Below the pieces are notes generated by a model. That model saw only the letters and a list, made by a program, of their open reading frames with translations. It did not search any database and was not told the origin of the DNA. Both the position numbers and the translations under genes were made by a program. From NCBI RefSeq assembly GCF_037975245.1, contig NC_092568.1:21788501-21852500 (forward strand): a stretch of 64,000 nt of DNA, in the 5' to 3' direction. Shown piece after piece: positions 11,201-20,278 of the stretch. The stretch's first letter is position 1. Each line of letters opens with the position of its first letter. Source of the DNA: Apostichopus japonicus. Taxonomy: Eukaryota > Echinodermata > Holothuroidea > Aspidochirotida > Stichopodidae.

Positions 11201-14200
11201 AATAAATGATCGATCATATATATTACTTTACTGAATTTGTTCAAGAGCGTTTTGCAGTTGAAAGAAGTGCTAAGAATATATTGTTTGGTGAAAGCTTATG
11301 AGATGCACAGTAGACCATATTAGTGAGACTGATACCAATATATCTCAAGGCTAGATATTAAGAAATTTTGATAAAAGTATTAACACTGCCATATGCCTAT
11401 ATAATGCAGGTATATATGTATTGCAGTAGCTAGTTAAAGCATGTTTAGTATTGTCACCTATGCTTAACTAGGTGCATTCTAAAAATTGCTAAATACACTA
11501 AAACAGTCAAAAAGTTAGACTGTAGAAATCTCATAGGGTATCCAGGCCATAAATTTGTTGGCCACACTATTTGTTGACATATCTCCCCACCTGTCCTCGT
11601 AGAGGAAATTTTTTTCAATTTTTACCTCAAGACTTCTTGCAGGAGCATCTCTTCATCCCTCTCAGCATGAGCAGAGACAGTGTAATTGATCTTGGTCTCT
11701 TCTCCTGGTTTTAAAATATCTGGGATGACACCATTTCTCTTCTGGATCATCTCCAACGCTTGTAGTTCCAATTCCACGTTCTTCCGCAGCATCATGCGTT
11801 TAAATACGGAGAAATCCTCAGCTGCATGTACCTGCTCGAAGAGAGCCTGACGACGATAGAATAAAAATCATGTAAAAATATTTTGTTCTTTCATATTAAT
11901 GTCATGTACATAATTCATTTAAAAAGAATGCTGTTATCGCCTTTTCACTATTAGTGGACGTATTCCCCCCCCCCCCCCCCATCAAATATGTATATTTTTC
12001 ATGGTGTCTCAAAAAATGACTGTTTTGCTTCTAGAGTCAGATTGTATACAAAAAGACAAAAATAAGCTTTATAGCTATCGAATGATATACTGCTGTACAG
12101 TGGAACAACTTGCCACTTGGGAGACAACTGTTTGTCCATTTCCTTTCCCTTCTGTTTTATATATACCTTCCAATTTAGCATGGCTAGTTAAAAAAACACC
12201 TGATGTATTCCTGTCCATACTGGGGATCAATGATAAACAACTTTGTTGCTGTGAAATACCCCAAATAAATCAAGCGAACACCCAACCAGGAAAGCATGGG
12301 AGTTGATCCAAATATACTGCTTAGACTGTAAACTTTCTTAACATTCTTACTGTAGTAGACTGTGCATGTTTATCTGTGTGAGTTACGCAGGCTTCCAGAA
12401 ACACTTTGGAATCAATTCCGATATCTGAGATGAAGCTATCAAGGAGCGTCTCCACCATCATCTGGTATTTCTTGTGGATGTCTGTGTATGACAGATTGTT
12501 CTCATCATCTGAATCAAATACTGGAAAAGAGAAGAAAAGCTCTCATATGGATAAGAAGAGAGTATGGTACTCAATGTGTGCACTTGCATTAATGTGCAAG
12601 AAATTAATTAAAGGACTGTAACCTATAAAACTGAAGACAGGGAGGATTGTATAGCATATTGCCAAGTCAGAATGAGGGACGGTCAGAAATCCAGGAATTT
12701 TCACAGTAGAATTGCGCAGTACTGAGGCAACCCAATGTGACCTTTATGCATGAAATGCATATGAAGTAGAGAGAACATTTACTGGCATGGCTTAAAATGT
12801 TCATCCTCTTTGCTAAATGTTGTAAGATTCAATACGTTTTTGCCGCAAAATAGGTAGGTCCCTGTTTGGAATAGCGTAAGGATCATAATTAATGGTATGG
12901 GGGTGTCACTTTGGGATGATATTTGAGCACAATATACTCCTTAAATATGCTGGTAGGCCTACTTTGTCTCAAACAATTCCAAAGAACATCAGCATTAAAA
13001 TACCTACGAATGTAGCTCCGCTTCTGTAACATTAGGGCTCAGTAACAGCTAGGTGCTTGCGAGTAGGCCTATACAATATCTCAATCCAACTTTGAGCCGC
13101 TTCTCGATTAACGACTTCGCACTTTTTCCAAATATTTATACTTGTCTTTTTAAATGAAAAATGGTGCACAGAAAAATTCCACTCGCGCTCTTTGTAAAAC
13201 TCTTGGCTGCAAAGGACAGCAATCTTGTCTCAAAACTCCAATAGTTTTTGTATTTTGTCATTGACCAAAATCAGTTTGCAACTTAAACTTTCAAGTTTGC
13301 CAAGGTACTGATTTAATCATACTGATATATGTTTGCAACGATAGTCTTGCAAGTAATATTGGAGTTTGAGTAGTCCATGAGTCACTTGCAAATTGTCTAG
13401 CATTGTGAATTTTCTATTCGTCAAAGCTAACATTCTACTCGACAATGGCGAGTTATCGATCGTTATTGTCAAGGCCTGCTATGGCCCAGGACTAAGTTGA
13501 GTTAGGAATCATGATGAGGGTGTAATCCAGCGATTGTGCTTAACATTTGCAGACCTGTCAACTCTCCCGGTTTGACCGAGAGACTCCCGGTTTTTACCCG
13601 AATCTCCCGGCCTCCCGGTTTCATATTCTATTCTCCCGGTTTTTTGATGTTTCATCACTTGCAAAATTTCTGAAAATAGCCAACAGTTAGTCCTATGCCT
13701 ATCGCGTAATCTAAAAATAGATTGTGTACAAACACGTTACGACCGACACAGTGCTGTGCGGGACTCTCAACCAATATCGGGCTGCTTTGTCAGTTCTCAG
13801 ACTTCGCCCAATGTCGTTATTGTACGTTGGCCTTGGTCTAGCCCTGAATACAGTACAGTAGTACGGCGTACACTGTGCATACTGTATGCCATGGTGCACA
13901 AGTTTAATATACACAAGTTGTCACTTGTTTGTATATGCGGCGTACCTAATGTGTGCAGTTCGCATGTAGGCTACTTGTATACGACAAAAAACAGTTAAGT
14001 TCTATGCCGGCACACACTTTACCTGCGTCCTCTTCGATGCTTGGTGAATATCACGTCTTAAACTACGATTTAAGAAACGGCTGTTTCAAACATCTCACTA
14101 ATTCTTTCGGCGACTTTAATCCCTATTCATTGAGCACAATTGCATAACCTGTGTATAAACTCGTACAGGGATTATACGAGGTGTCTACGCGGCAATTTGT

Positions 14201-14773
14201 TTGTCAACGATTTCATATGCGATTGTACTTGTTTATATGTATTTATACGATCCTGTGCGCTTACGGATGTCCAGTTATACATGAGTGGTGCTGTAGACTA
14301 TTTATTTAGGAGTAGTTATATAATTGCAGTTGAAAATTACCAACCTCCCTATTTTCCCCTTATTCTCCCGGTTTTTTGGCCCTGAAAAATGTTATTCTCC
14401 CTATTTTGGGGTCAGACAGGTTGACAGGTCTGCATTTGGTAGGGCACAGCAAATAATTTATCAATTAGCCTACCGCATAGCACAACGCTATGCAAGATCC
14501 CTTCTACACACAATTTGAACACTAAAGTATCTCCTGAGCGCTACTTAACCTGGAGAACGTTAGAACTAGCCAATACGAAACGTATATACTAACGTAACAA
14601 GTAAACGTAACGACTTAACATTAGGCCTAAGTTTTAATTAGAAATATAATTAAGAATGATAAGGAGTGCTAACCAAGACAATTGGATTCAATAAATGTCA
14701 AAATAGGAACTCTCCATATAGGGCATCTCAAGAACCCTATTACACTTTCGATGACCCAATCATTATCCGCCAT
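5157..14773 (-). CDS. CFAP36 (CCDC104/BARTL1), nine coding exons, complete
   Basis: This is a complete cilia- and flagella-associated protein 36 gene. The joined exons give 1278 nt and 425 aa. Family knowledge: CFAP36 has an N-terminal BART-like domain that binds GTP-bound ARL3 and works at the cilium. Seen here: residues 1-125 read as this domain, starting MADNDWVIESVIGFLR and holding the W-x-x-P-I-L-x-F-x-E helix of the family (WRVPILTFIES). Exon 3 continues it with AAEDFSVFKRMML. A Lys/Glu-rich helical part follows, then a Ser/Thr/Ala-rich linker (about 238-327), the conserved ELQKREQYLKQQRDKLL block, and a C-terminus ALAERLKQEVINKS close to the vertebrate end. At 425 aa it is longer than the human protein (about 340 aa, from memory); the extra length is in the linker. 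All eight introns have GT..AG ends and matching phases. Promoter and UTR limits are unknown. It lies head-to-head with the CCDC88 gene. Confidence 0.93.
5650..5901 (+). repeat. tRNA-derived SINE, family 1, copy a
   Basis: Starts with a tRNA-like head: GGAGTGTTAGCTCAGTGG (A-box region) and GTTCGAGTCACTCC (B box and acceptor end). A body and a (CATA)n-like tail follow. The body GCGGCTTTGATAAGCC and GAGGCTTCTTCGCGAG recurs inverted at 7752-7975. The head is not a functional tRNA because the anticodon stem is poorly paired. It lies in CFAP36 intron 8, antisense to the gene. Confidence 0.82.
5983..6160 (-). CDS. CFAP36 coding exon 8
   Basis: Residues 328-386 plus one base. Contains ELQKREQYLKQQRDKLLAL, matching the conserved ELRQREHYLKQKRDKL of the family, then a basic helix and KSRPKSARAARQATS. 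The acceptor is CCCCACAG and the donor TCAG|GTAGGA. Confidence 0.93.
6335..6695. mobile_element. hAT-like element (CAGGGGTGGGCAAC ends)
   Basis: Left end CAGGGGTGGGCAAC; right end, inverted, CTGGGGTGGGCAAC (13 of 14). An exact 8-bp duplication CTTTAAAC flanks it at 6327-6334 and 6696-6703. GC-rich GGGCCG motifs lie just inside both ends. At 361 bp with no transposase it is non-autonomous. It sits in CFAP36 intron 7. Confidence 0.9.
6767..6982 (-). CDS. CFAP36 coding exon 7 (Ser/Ala/Pro linker)
   Basis: Residues 256-327: AVVPPLTKQKPSTSAGSSSK onwards, a long Ser/Ala/Thr/Pro-rich stretch with no predicted fold, ending SSQVSARAA. The donor GCT|GTAAGT is strong. The acceptor GATGAAG|GCA lacks a good pyrimidine tract, but it is the only AG that keeps phase 0 without a stop. 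This exon supplies most of the extra length over vertebrate CFAP36. Confidence 0.8.
7752..7975 (-). repeat. tRNA-derived SINE, family 1, copy b (inverted)
   Basis: On the minus strand it reads GGTTCGAGTCACTCCC, then the same body as copy a (GCGGCTTTGATAAGCC, TTCTTCGCGAGTTCCTGC) and an (ATAC)n tail. The tRNA-like head is more decayed than in copy a. It lies in CFAP36 intron 6, inverted relative to copy a, with exons 7 and 8 between them. Confidence 0.8.
8011..8064 (-). CDS. CFAP36 coding exon 6 (54-nt exon)
   Basis: Residues 238-255 (SVKKLVSGTSDLSLKEVD). It sits between TTTTCAG and the near-consensus donor GAT|GTAAGT, and is in frame on both sides. No family resemblance can be claimed for this linker segment. 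It is a candidate cassette exon. Confidence 0.74.
8613..8712 (-). repeat. tRNA-like SINE head, degenerate
   Basis: The minus strand shows GGATAACTCAGTGGGTAGG (A-box-like) followed about 35 nt later by GGTTTCAATCTC (B-box-like), in tRNA-like spacing. Acceptor-stem pairing is poor, so it is more likely a tRNA-derived repeat than a working tRNA. It lies in CFAP36 intron 5. Confidence 0.4.
8969..9016. repeat. GACGGACA-type tandem repeat
   Basis: Degenerate repetition of GGACAGACGGAC units over about 48 bp in CFAP36 intron 5. No other signal is seen. Confidence 0.7.
9871..9924. repeat. TATG/CATA simple repeat
   Basis: Alternating CATA/TATG tetranucleotides, partly self-complementary, starting about 80 bp beyond the CFAP36 exon 5 donor. 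Confidence 0.8.
10001..10075 (-). CDS. CFAP36 coding exon 5
   Basis: Residues 213-237 (ALLLSKQDVVDKRVHNAQ then SKSTSDQ). Exactly 75 nt, between a good acceptor (TTCTTGCCAG) and donor (CAG|GTACAA), and in frame with exons 4 and 6. This linker is poorly conserved, so the call rests on splice sites and phase. It could be alternatively spliced because skipping keeps the frame. Confidence 0.74.
10464..10481. repeat. G homopolymer run
   Basis: About 18 consecutive G residues followed by CCCC, in CFAP36 intron 4. One of the longest of many G/C runs in the window. Confidence 0.85.
10660..10804 (-). CDS. CFAP36 coding exon 4 (charged helix with UIM-like motif)
   Basis: Residues 164-212, almost wholly Lys/Glu/Gln-rich and likely a single long helix. 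DLEKAIANSKEEE fits the ubiquitin-interacting-motif pattern (acidic patch, hydrophobic-x-x-Ala-x-x-x-Ser, acidic). The equivalent human stretch also has ...LREVLRKSKEE. Ubiquitin binding is inference. The acceptor is TTTGTAG and the donor CAG|GTAGTG; the phase agrees with exon 3. Confidence 0.88.
10927..10994. repeat. TA-rich microsatellite
   Basis: Interrupted (TA)n with GAAATATATA variants, in CFAP36 intron 3 about 120 bp upstream of exon 4 in the gene's direction. Confidence 0.8.
11626..11846 (-). CDS. CFAP36 coding exon 3
   Basis: Residues 91-163 plus two bases. Contains VHAAEDFSVFKRMMLRKN, VELELQALEMIQKRNG and VIPDIL, the best conserved part of the BART-like domain (human AAEDFTIFKAMM...IQERNGVLPD). 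It ends with DEEMLLQEVLR, the start of the charged helix. The acceptor is TCGTCAG and the donor AG|GTAAAA. Confidence 0.94.
12351..12520 (-). CDS. CFAP36 coding exon 2
   Basis: Residues 34-90: an acidic start (VFDSDDENNLSYTDIHKKY), then a helix MMVETLLDSFISDIGID and FLEAC, matching the family's EIHQEYKELVEKLL...EIGI..FQEAC. The acceptor is CTTTTCCAG and the donor ACA|GTAAGA. It begins in phase 1 and ends in phase 0. Confidence 0.93.
13550..14432. mobile_element. hAT-like element with 6-bp TSD (CAGACCTGTCAAC ends)
   Basis: Perfect 13-bp terminal inverted repeats CAGACCTGTCAAC, flanked by CATTTG on both sides (13544-13549 and 14433-14438). Near both ends CTCCCGG motifs repeat, several on the left and at 14364-14371 on the right. 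The element is 883 bp with short uninformative ORFs and no recognisable transposase. It lies in CFAP36 intron 1. A 6-bp rather than 8-bp duplication would place it in a hAT side-group; this is inference. Confidence 0.82.
14674..14773 (-). CDS. CFAP36 coding exon 1
   Basis: Residues 1-33 plus one base. The ATG at 14773 opens MADNDWVIESVIGFLR, which aligns with the start of the animal family (VESIAGFLR in human). It carries the first BART-domain helix with WRVPILTFIES. The donor reads TTG|GTTAGC, phase 1. The start is chosen by homology; no longer N-terminal extension is needed. Confidence 0.92.
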
Positions 14774-16195
14774 TACTTGGCCTGAAATTGAAAGCTGTGT
14801 CTGCAGTTCGGTAAGAAAACTGTTGCTTGAAACTGTAGTGCACCTAGCTGGCCTGGATTATAATGCAAATTATATATTTATCGGTAGCCTATGACGCTAT
14901 AGTTTATCGTGTTTGTTGACAACTATTTGGTTAGATAACATCTTGTGTACAGCGAAAAGGGAAGCCATCGATATGTGTACTGCTAAAGATAATGTTTCAG
15001 AAAAAATGTTGACATATTTTCTGAAATGTATTTTAATGTTGTCATAAATGCATAATTTATTCGAAAAATATGTTCAGTTTTCTTTTGGTCTTAGTGTCAA
15101 TTCTTTCAAACTGTATCCTGTATTTTAGCAAACAGACTCAAACGATTTATGAAGAGCGCCATGCTATCAGTTTTGATGGGCACAGTGGACGGCCTTCCAC
15201 CAAGGAGTTGTTTTATGGAATTCCCTGCTTCCATATGTGACGAGGTGGAAAAGTAGATGGTTGAAATTTTTCGGTGGGTTGTGAGATTTTGCCATGCGTT
15301 TGCCACACAACATAAGTTTCCAGACCCAACCGATGGAGATCAATTAAGTTATATTCTTTGGCAACATCAAGTCCATAATCCAAGCAAGTTAATATTCATT
15401 CTAAGCATCGATTATCAGGGATGACGATCTGGTGAGCCGGGTTTAGTCCTAACAGGCGATATTTGGTCATAGAACTATAAAGGTTTTGGGAACTGCTGTT
15501 TACTTGTTGTTTAGTACAGGCATGAAGCAGGAGGGCAGCACCCGGTCCGTGATCGGTTAGAGGACCTGGAATATTTCGAGATAACGCAGAACAATATTGA
15601 AAAAAAGGAATAATGTATTCTCACTTGCATAACATAATGAAGGGTATTAGTGGCGAGGGTGCCGTATTTGTTCAAAGGCCCGATCTGGTCCTGTTTGCCT
15701 CTGACCGTACGCAGTGTAATGAGAGTGTAGAAGAGCCCGGAGAAGGTAAACAATCCGGAGGAGATTTAAGGGTGCCAAATAGAGGACAGTGTATTGAAGA
15801 GCATCAGTTGAACAATTAATGTTGTATGTTATTTTTAAGCCTTTATGACTATCAGGCACCGCCCCCTCACTCTTCCAGCCCATCCCCGATGTGTACACAG
15901 GAGACAGGAAGCGGTCATCCTTTCCCACTACATTTGTATTTTGTTTCCGTTTCAAATAATATTTTCGGTTACGGTGTATTTTTTCCTTCTGATTGCCTAT
16001 TTCGAATCCCCTCCCCCCCCCCTCCTTCCACCGAAACGTGGCGCCTTCACACACCTGCGCGCATATACACAATACAATAGAATCCAAGACCACCGTATAC
16101 AGCTAGCTTTACTTGGCTGGTGATAACACTGATACGGTATACGCTATGGATCTGCACTGTGCAACCAAAGTGATCCTTTTGAGCCTCCTTCCCGT
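14774..16195. promoter_or_regulatory. Upstream region of CFAP36, left half of the divergent intergenic DNA
   Basis: This should contain the CFAP36 promoter and 5' UTR, but I see no convincing TATA box, initiator or dense CpG island. Short ORFs at 15106-15306 (minus) and 15647-16093 (minus) have no resemblance to a family I know. Pyrimidine/C-rich runs occur near 15860-16025. Confidence 0.4.
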
Positions 16196-16740
16196 TACCT
16201 TACCAGGGCCGTCTTAAGGCATGGGCCCACTGGGCCCTGGCCCAGGGCCCCGCGATGTCAGGGGCCCCGCAATCGTAGTAACCCCATGTCTTAATCTGAG
16301 AGGAAAACTTATTGAATAGGCCATTATGACTGATTGAATTCGATACTTGACAACTTGTGACGAGAGTTGGTGAAACACTTGAGAGTTTGACATTAAATAT
16401 TCGAATCTGAGTTGGACACCCTGGAATATACAATGCCCGAAGGCTTACAACACCTCAAAAAGATTGACTTTCAGCCAATCATACAACAGTTTACGATCAA
16501 GAAATGCCGCAAGTTCCGTTAGTTCCCCCAGTTAAAAGACTCAACACAAGGGTGTTACAAATGGGTGAGTCCAGTATTGTTAGGGAAGGGATGGAGGGCA
16601 ACTGGAAGATTACTCTTCTATAATGTATTTCAGCTTTTAGATATATCACGTATGTTATTCAGCTAAAGTTTTATGCTTTATGCTCGACATAGGGAGGGGC
16701 ATAGGCGTAGGAGGCGGGGGGGGGGGCTGCAGCCCCCAAG

Positions 16741-16962
16741 CAATTTTTTTGTTGAAAATTCGGGCAATATGCTGAGATTTTTTCGAGCACCTACTGAAAG
16801 AAGAATAATTTGCAATGCGTTTTTCAAATTTTTGGGTGAAAATTCGGGCAATATGCTGAGAATTTTTCGGGCACCTACTGAAAGAATAATAATTTGCAGT
16901 GTGTTTTTCAATTTTTTGGGTGAAAATTTGGGCAATATGCTGAGAATTTTTCGGACACCTAC
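16741..16962. repeat. 84-bp tandem repeat in the middle hAT element
   Basis: Units start at 16741, 16825 and 16909, each with GAAAATTCGGGCAATATGCT and GCACCTACTGAAAG. The third unit is interrupted at 16963 by the inner MITE and resumes at 17240 (GCACCTACTGAAAG). The array therefore predates that insertion. Confidence 0.88.
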
Positions 16963-17239
16963 CAGTGGCGGAGTCTCCATACAGTCAGGGGATTAACATT
17001 TGTCACATTTTGTTGGTGCAATTTTCTGACAAATGGCGATGACACATATTTATTCTTTGTTTATCTGCAAATTAGCAAGGCATGGAAAGGGTCAATTCCG
17101 GCGATCTAGGGAGCATCTTTACTCCAAAAATTTCTGTACGCTCCGCGCCAACCTGTAGTGGCGCTGCGCTTAGATAGTGTCGGAAGCGCCCCTACAGACC
17201 ATTCTCTCCCCCTGACCAATACCCCTAGCTCCGCCACTG
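16963..17239. mobile_element. Inner hAT-type MITE, copy B (CAGTGGCGGAG family)
   Basis: Termini CAGTGGCGGAG and CTCCGCCACTG. Flanks ACACCTAC (16955-16962) and GCACCTAC (17240-17247) match at 7 of 8 positions. At 277 bp it is shorter than copy A (536-938), which it resembles in inverted orientation, for example CTGTAGGGGCG/CGCCCCTACAG and GGTTGGCGCGGAGCGTACAG. Confidence 0.88.
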
Positions 17240-17638
17240 GCACCTACTGAAAGAAGAATAATTTGCAATGTGTTTTCAATGGTTAAACTTATATAATTAT
17301 TATCATTATTGTTGTAACGACTTCCCAATAATTCTAACCAATATGGAAGGGTAATAACACGAAAATGATTTTATGATATTGGCATGTGATGATATGCACA
17401 TTGACACGTGGAACGCGCGCGGAGCGCGCGAAAAATTTTGGTTATATTTTTTCGGGCAAGTCGTTACAGCCCCCCCCCCCCAAATCAAATGAGGCTCCTA
17501 CGCCTATGGGGAGGGGTGGTAAATGCAGGCATGTGTATTCTTGAGCGATTGTCAAGGATGTCAATTTTTCACGCAACTTTTTTCGAACTCACTTGATTGA
17601 GGGGCCCGGTGATCTCTTAAGACGGCCCTGTACCTTAC

Positions 17639-20224
17639 TAACATGCTTCAAAAGTTCATTCATTCCCGAAGTTTCTTTTAACTAGATCCGCTCTAAAAGG
17701 CATCAGTTCTCAACTTGGGAATGATTTTGCCGCATATATAGTTTGCTAACATATGCGGCATTGTTACATCAAAATTTCGTCTTTTGGCATCTTGACAATT
17801 TCCTTGAGAAATTCGTTGAAATTTGAACGTTTTTATATCGAAATTTGTACTTTTCGTGTTCAGTTTTCGACGTTTATTTCATTCCTGGCAAAATTCGACG
17901 TTTTAAATTCGAAATTGTGAGGTAAAGTTGGGATCGTTTGACATTTCATATCGAAAGTTCAATGCTTTATCGCAAAGCCTCCACCCTACATCTCGGAATG
18001 GCGACATTTCATATCGAAATAGCTACTTTCATCTCCAAATTGTTACTTTCATCCCGAAACTTTTAGTTTTATCTCAAAATGTATATGTTCATGTCACCGT
18101 GAGAGATATCTGTGCATTCGATTACAAATATCAAGGGTGTGTATACCTACCTGTACTTAAATGGAACGGCTATCGTAGGTCACCTTACTATTACTATGAA
18201 GCAATCCTGAATGGAAAAAAAATCAGAAATGCTTACAACTATTACACGAGACATGAGGTCACCAAAAGCGGAAATGCTAGAGATGTTGGGTAGATTGAAG
18301 GGCTGGGGTGGGTGGGAATTGATGAAACGGGCATGACATATTAACTCTAAACAGTCCTTCAAGCAATATATGCTATCTGTTTAATAAATTACTTCTCATT
18401 TCCAAAGTAAGTTTCTGTCATATTTTCTGTGAAATGTAGGTCTAAAACCACCATGAACACTTTGGAAACATCAGAAAAAAATTTCCGAAAATAAGGTATC
18501 CATTTTAAACATTCTAATTTTCCTCACATTGTAAAGCAATGGAGAAATGTTCTAAAGTTCTTGATGCTCTCTTTGGGCATTATTCTTTTGCAAGTTATTT
18601 CTTTTACAACTATTCTTCAAATAGCATATTTTCATCAGTAACCCCTGTCCTTTTCTATGATGTGTCATTACATTTGCTCAAAGCATAATGTCTGAAAGTA
18701 ACAACATGTTTCTATCAACAAATTGTTTCGACGCAGTTGGTCTGCAGTCCTCATGTCTTTGTCAGAGCTCCATAAAATCAGACATGGGCTAGTCAGCTAG
18801 TTCAAGGAGGCATCGATCTAAAAAAAACTTAAAGTATGAATAGTACCAAATGCAAAGTGTGAAATAAAGACAAGCAAACATTGTTCCCTCATTGCTGGAA
18901 ATATGAATATAATATATAAAACCAGGCACACCACTCGCATGCTCGCATATAAACAACTTGTTGTGCTAGGAATGCAATTATTATTTGTCTATATTTGTTA
19001 TGATGTGTAACCCAATTAGTCATAAATGCTTTGATGAGTCAAAACATTTGTATTCTTCTAGTCTGAATAAAACCTTTACTCATAGTCATAATATGAACTT
19101 AGATTGTTTGATCTAAATGTCGCCACACCTAACTTTGGGGCTCTCCCTTAAACCTTAATTTCGATGCTTACTCAACTTGTATTTGATTGGTGAATTTTGC
19201 CATTCCATCTCACAAAGACTCTGATTGGTTCAAACAGTTCAAAGGGGAATCTTTTGCGGTATGCAACTCAACAGCCAACAAACACACACATGGCGTGTAC
19301 AAAGCTAAGTGCAATACATTGTTGTCGTTATATCGATTCGCAGGTGGGTAATACATGACTCACTTTCAGTTATCTTTTAACTGGAAGGGAGCTTACTACC
19401 CAGCCTACAAATACAAACCCTGTAATCGTAGCTTACGCTATTAATCATTTTGTGATTCATGGAATTTTTGGTGTGGAATAATTTGGAAGTTTCATTCTTA
19501 ACAAGACTGCATATGGTATCAAAGTAGTTCTCATATTTTGTTCGACGATAAAGACGGGTGAATTTGTAGTGTTGCTACGGTTGCTAAACGTAAGCCAAAG
19601 TAGCCTACTGTCAGTTTTACTGTTTAGATTGTTAAATAAGTGCAATCAGTGCGTTTAGTCAGTCTAGCCATACTCTAGTCTAAGTCTCTAGACTATAGCC
19701 TTAGGTCACTAGTTAAGTTAGACGTAACTTTTAGGGCCTAAGTCAGTAGGCTAAGTCTAAAAGACCTAACTGTTGGATCTGTATTGTTATGTAACACTAG
19801 TTTGTCCAGTGGTGCCGTGCAAATCTTGGCCATCGCATACATCAGTCTCCGACTGACTATTACATTATTAGCCACTGCATTTGTTATTTAAACTTAGTGC
19901 ATGAGAATAGTGTAATGAGTAGCCTAGGCCTTGCCTACTAACTAGTAACAGTTCAAGTCATGACATTTAATATAGAACATCATCCTTGATGTATTAATGA
20001 TTGTAAGCTAAATTCCATTTATGTGTAGAGCAATACAAAATAATAACAAATTGAAGCCTCAGTATTCTGCTTTCATCTTCACATGTTATAAAATTTTCTA
20101 CAGTGCTAGCCTGTGAACAGCATCTCCTTCTTCTTATAATTTTCAGAAGTACAATATCACCTATATACAGTTTATGGAAATACATGGATTAATTCTGGAA
20201 TATTCATAGCAAGTTGTGTTAGAT
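17639..20224. promoter_or_regulatory. Upstream region of CCDC88, right half of the divergent intergenic DNA
   Basis: Expected to hold the CCDC88 promoter and 5' UTR. 17780-18080 is a degenerate mosaic of TTTCATATCGAAAT-like motifs of about 20-25 bp. No TATA box or CpG island stands out. An in-frame TAG lies 16-18 nt upstream of the CCDC88 ATG with no ATG between, supporting that start. Confidence 0.4.
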
Positions 20225-20278
20225 ATGAATGCTGAGGGCCCATTGGAGGAATTTATGGCCCATCCATTGGTGTTATGG
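20225..20278 (+). CDS. CCDC88 coding exon 1
   Basis: Residues 1-18, MNAEGPLEEFMAHPLVLW, matching the family start (LLEQFMTSPLVTW). Donor TGG|GTAGGT, phase 0. The ATG is preceded by an in-frame TAG at 16-18 nt upstream. Confidence 0.9.

Larger units (their letters stand above)
16700..17508. mobile_element. Middle hAT-like element of the nest
   Basis: Termini CATAGGCGTAGGAG and CTCCTACGCCTATG, a 14-bp perfect inverted repeat, flanked by the exact 8-bp duplication GGGAGGGG at 16692-16699 and 17509-17516. G-run (16717 on) and C-run (17470 on) stretches oppose each other inside the ends. It carries an 84-bp tandem array and was itself broken by the inner MITE. Confidence 0.9.
16204..17630. mobile_element. 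Outer hAT-like element of a triple nest
   Basis: Termini CAGGGCCGTCTTAAG on the left and CTTAAGACGGCCCTG on the right (15-bp perfect inverted repeat). Exact 8-bp duplication TACCTTAC at 16196-16203 and 17631-17638. GC-rich GGGCCC stretches lie inside both ends. No transposase is visible. The inner insertions account for 16700-17508, so the element itself is about 610 bp. Confidence 0.92.

Noticed and set aside
15647-16093. 148-codon minus-strand ORF upstream of CFAP36
   Set aside because: No recognisable domain; it crosses pyrimidine-rich low-complexity DNA and may be chance or TE debris.
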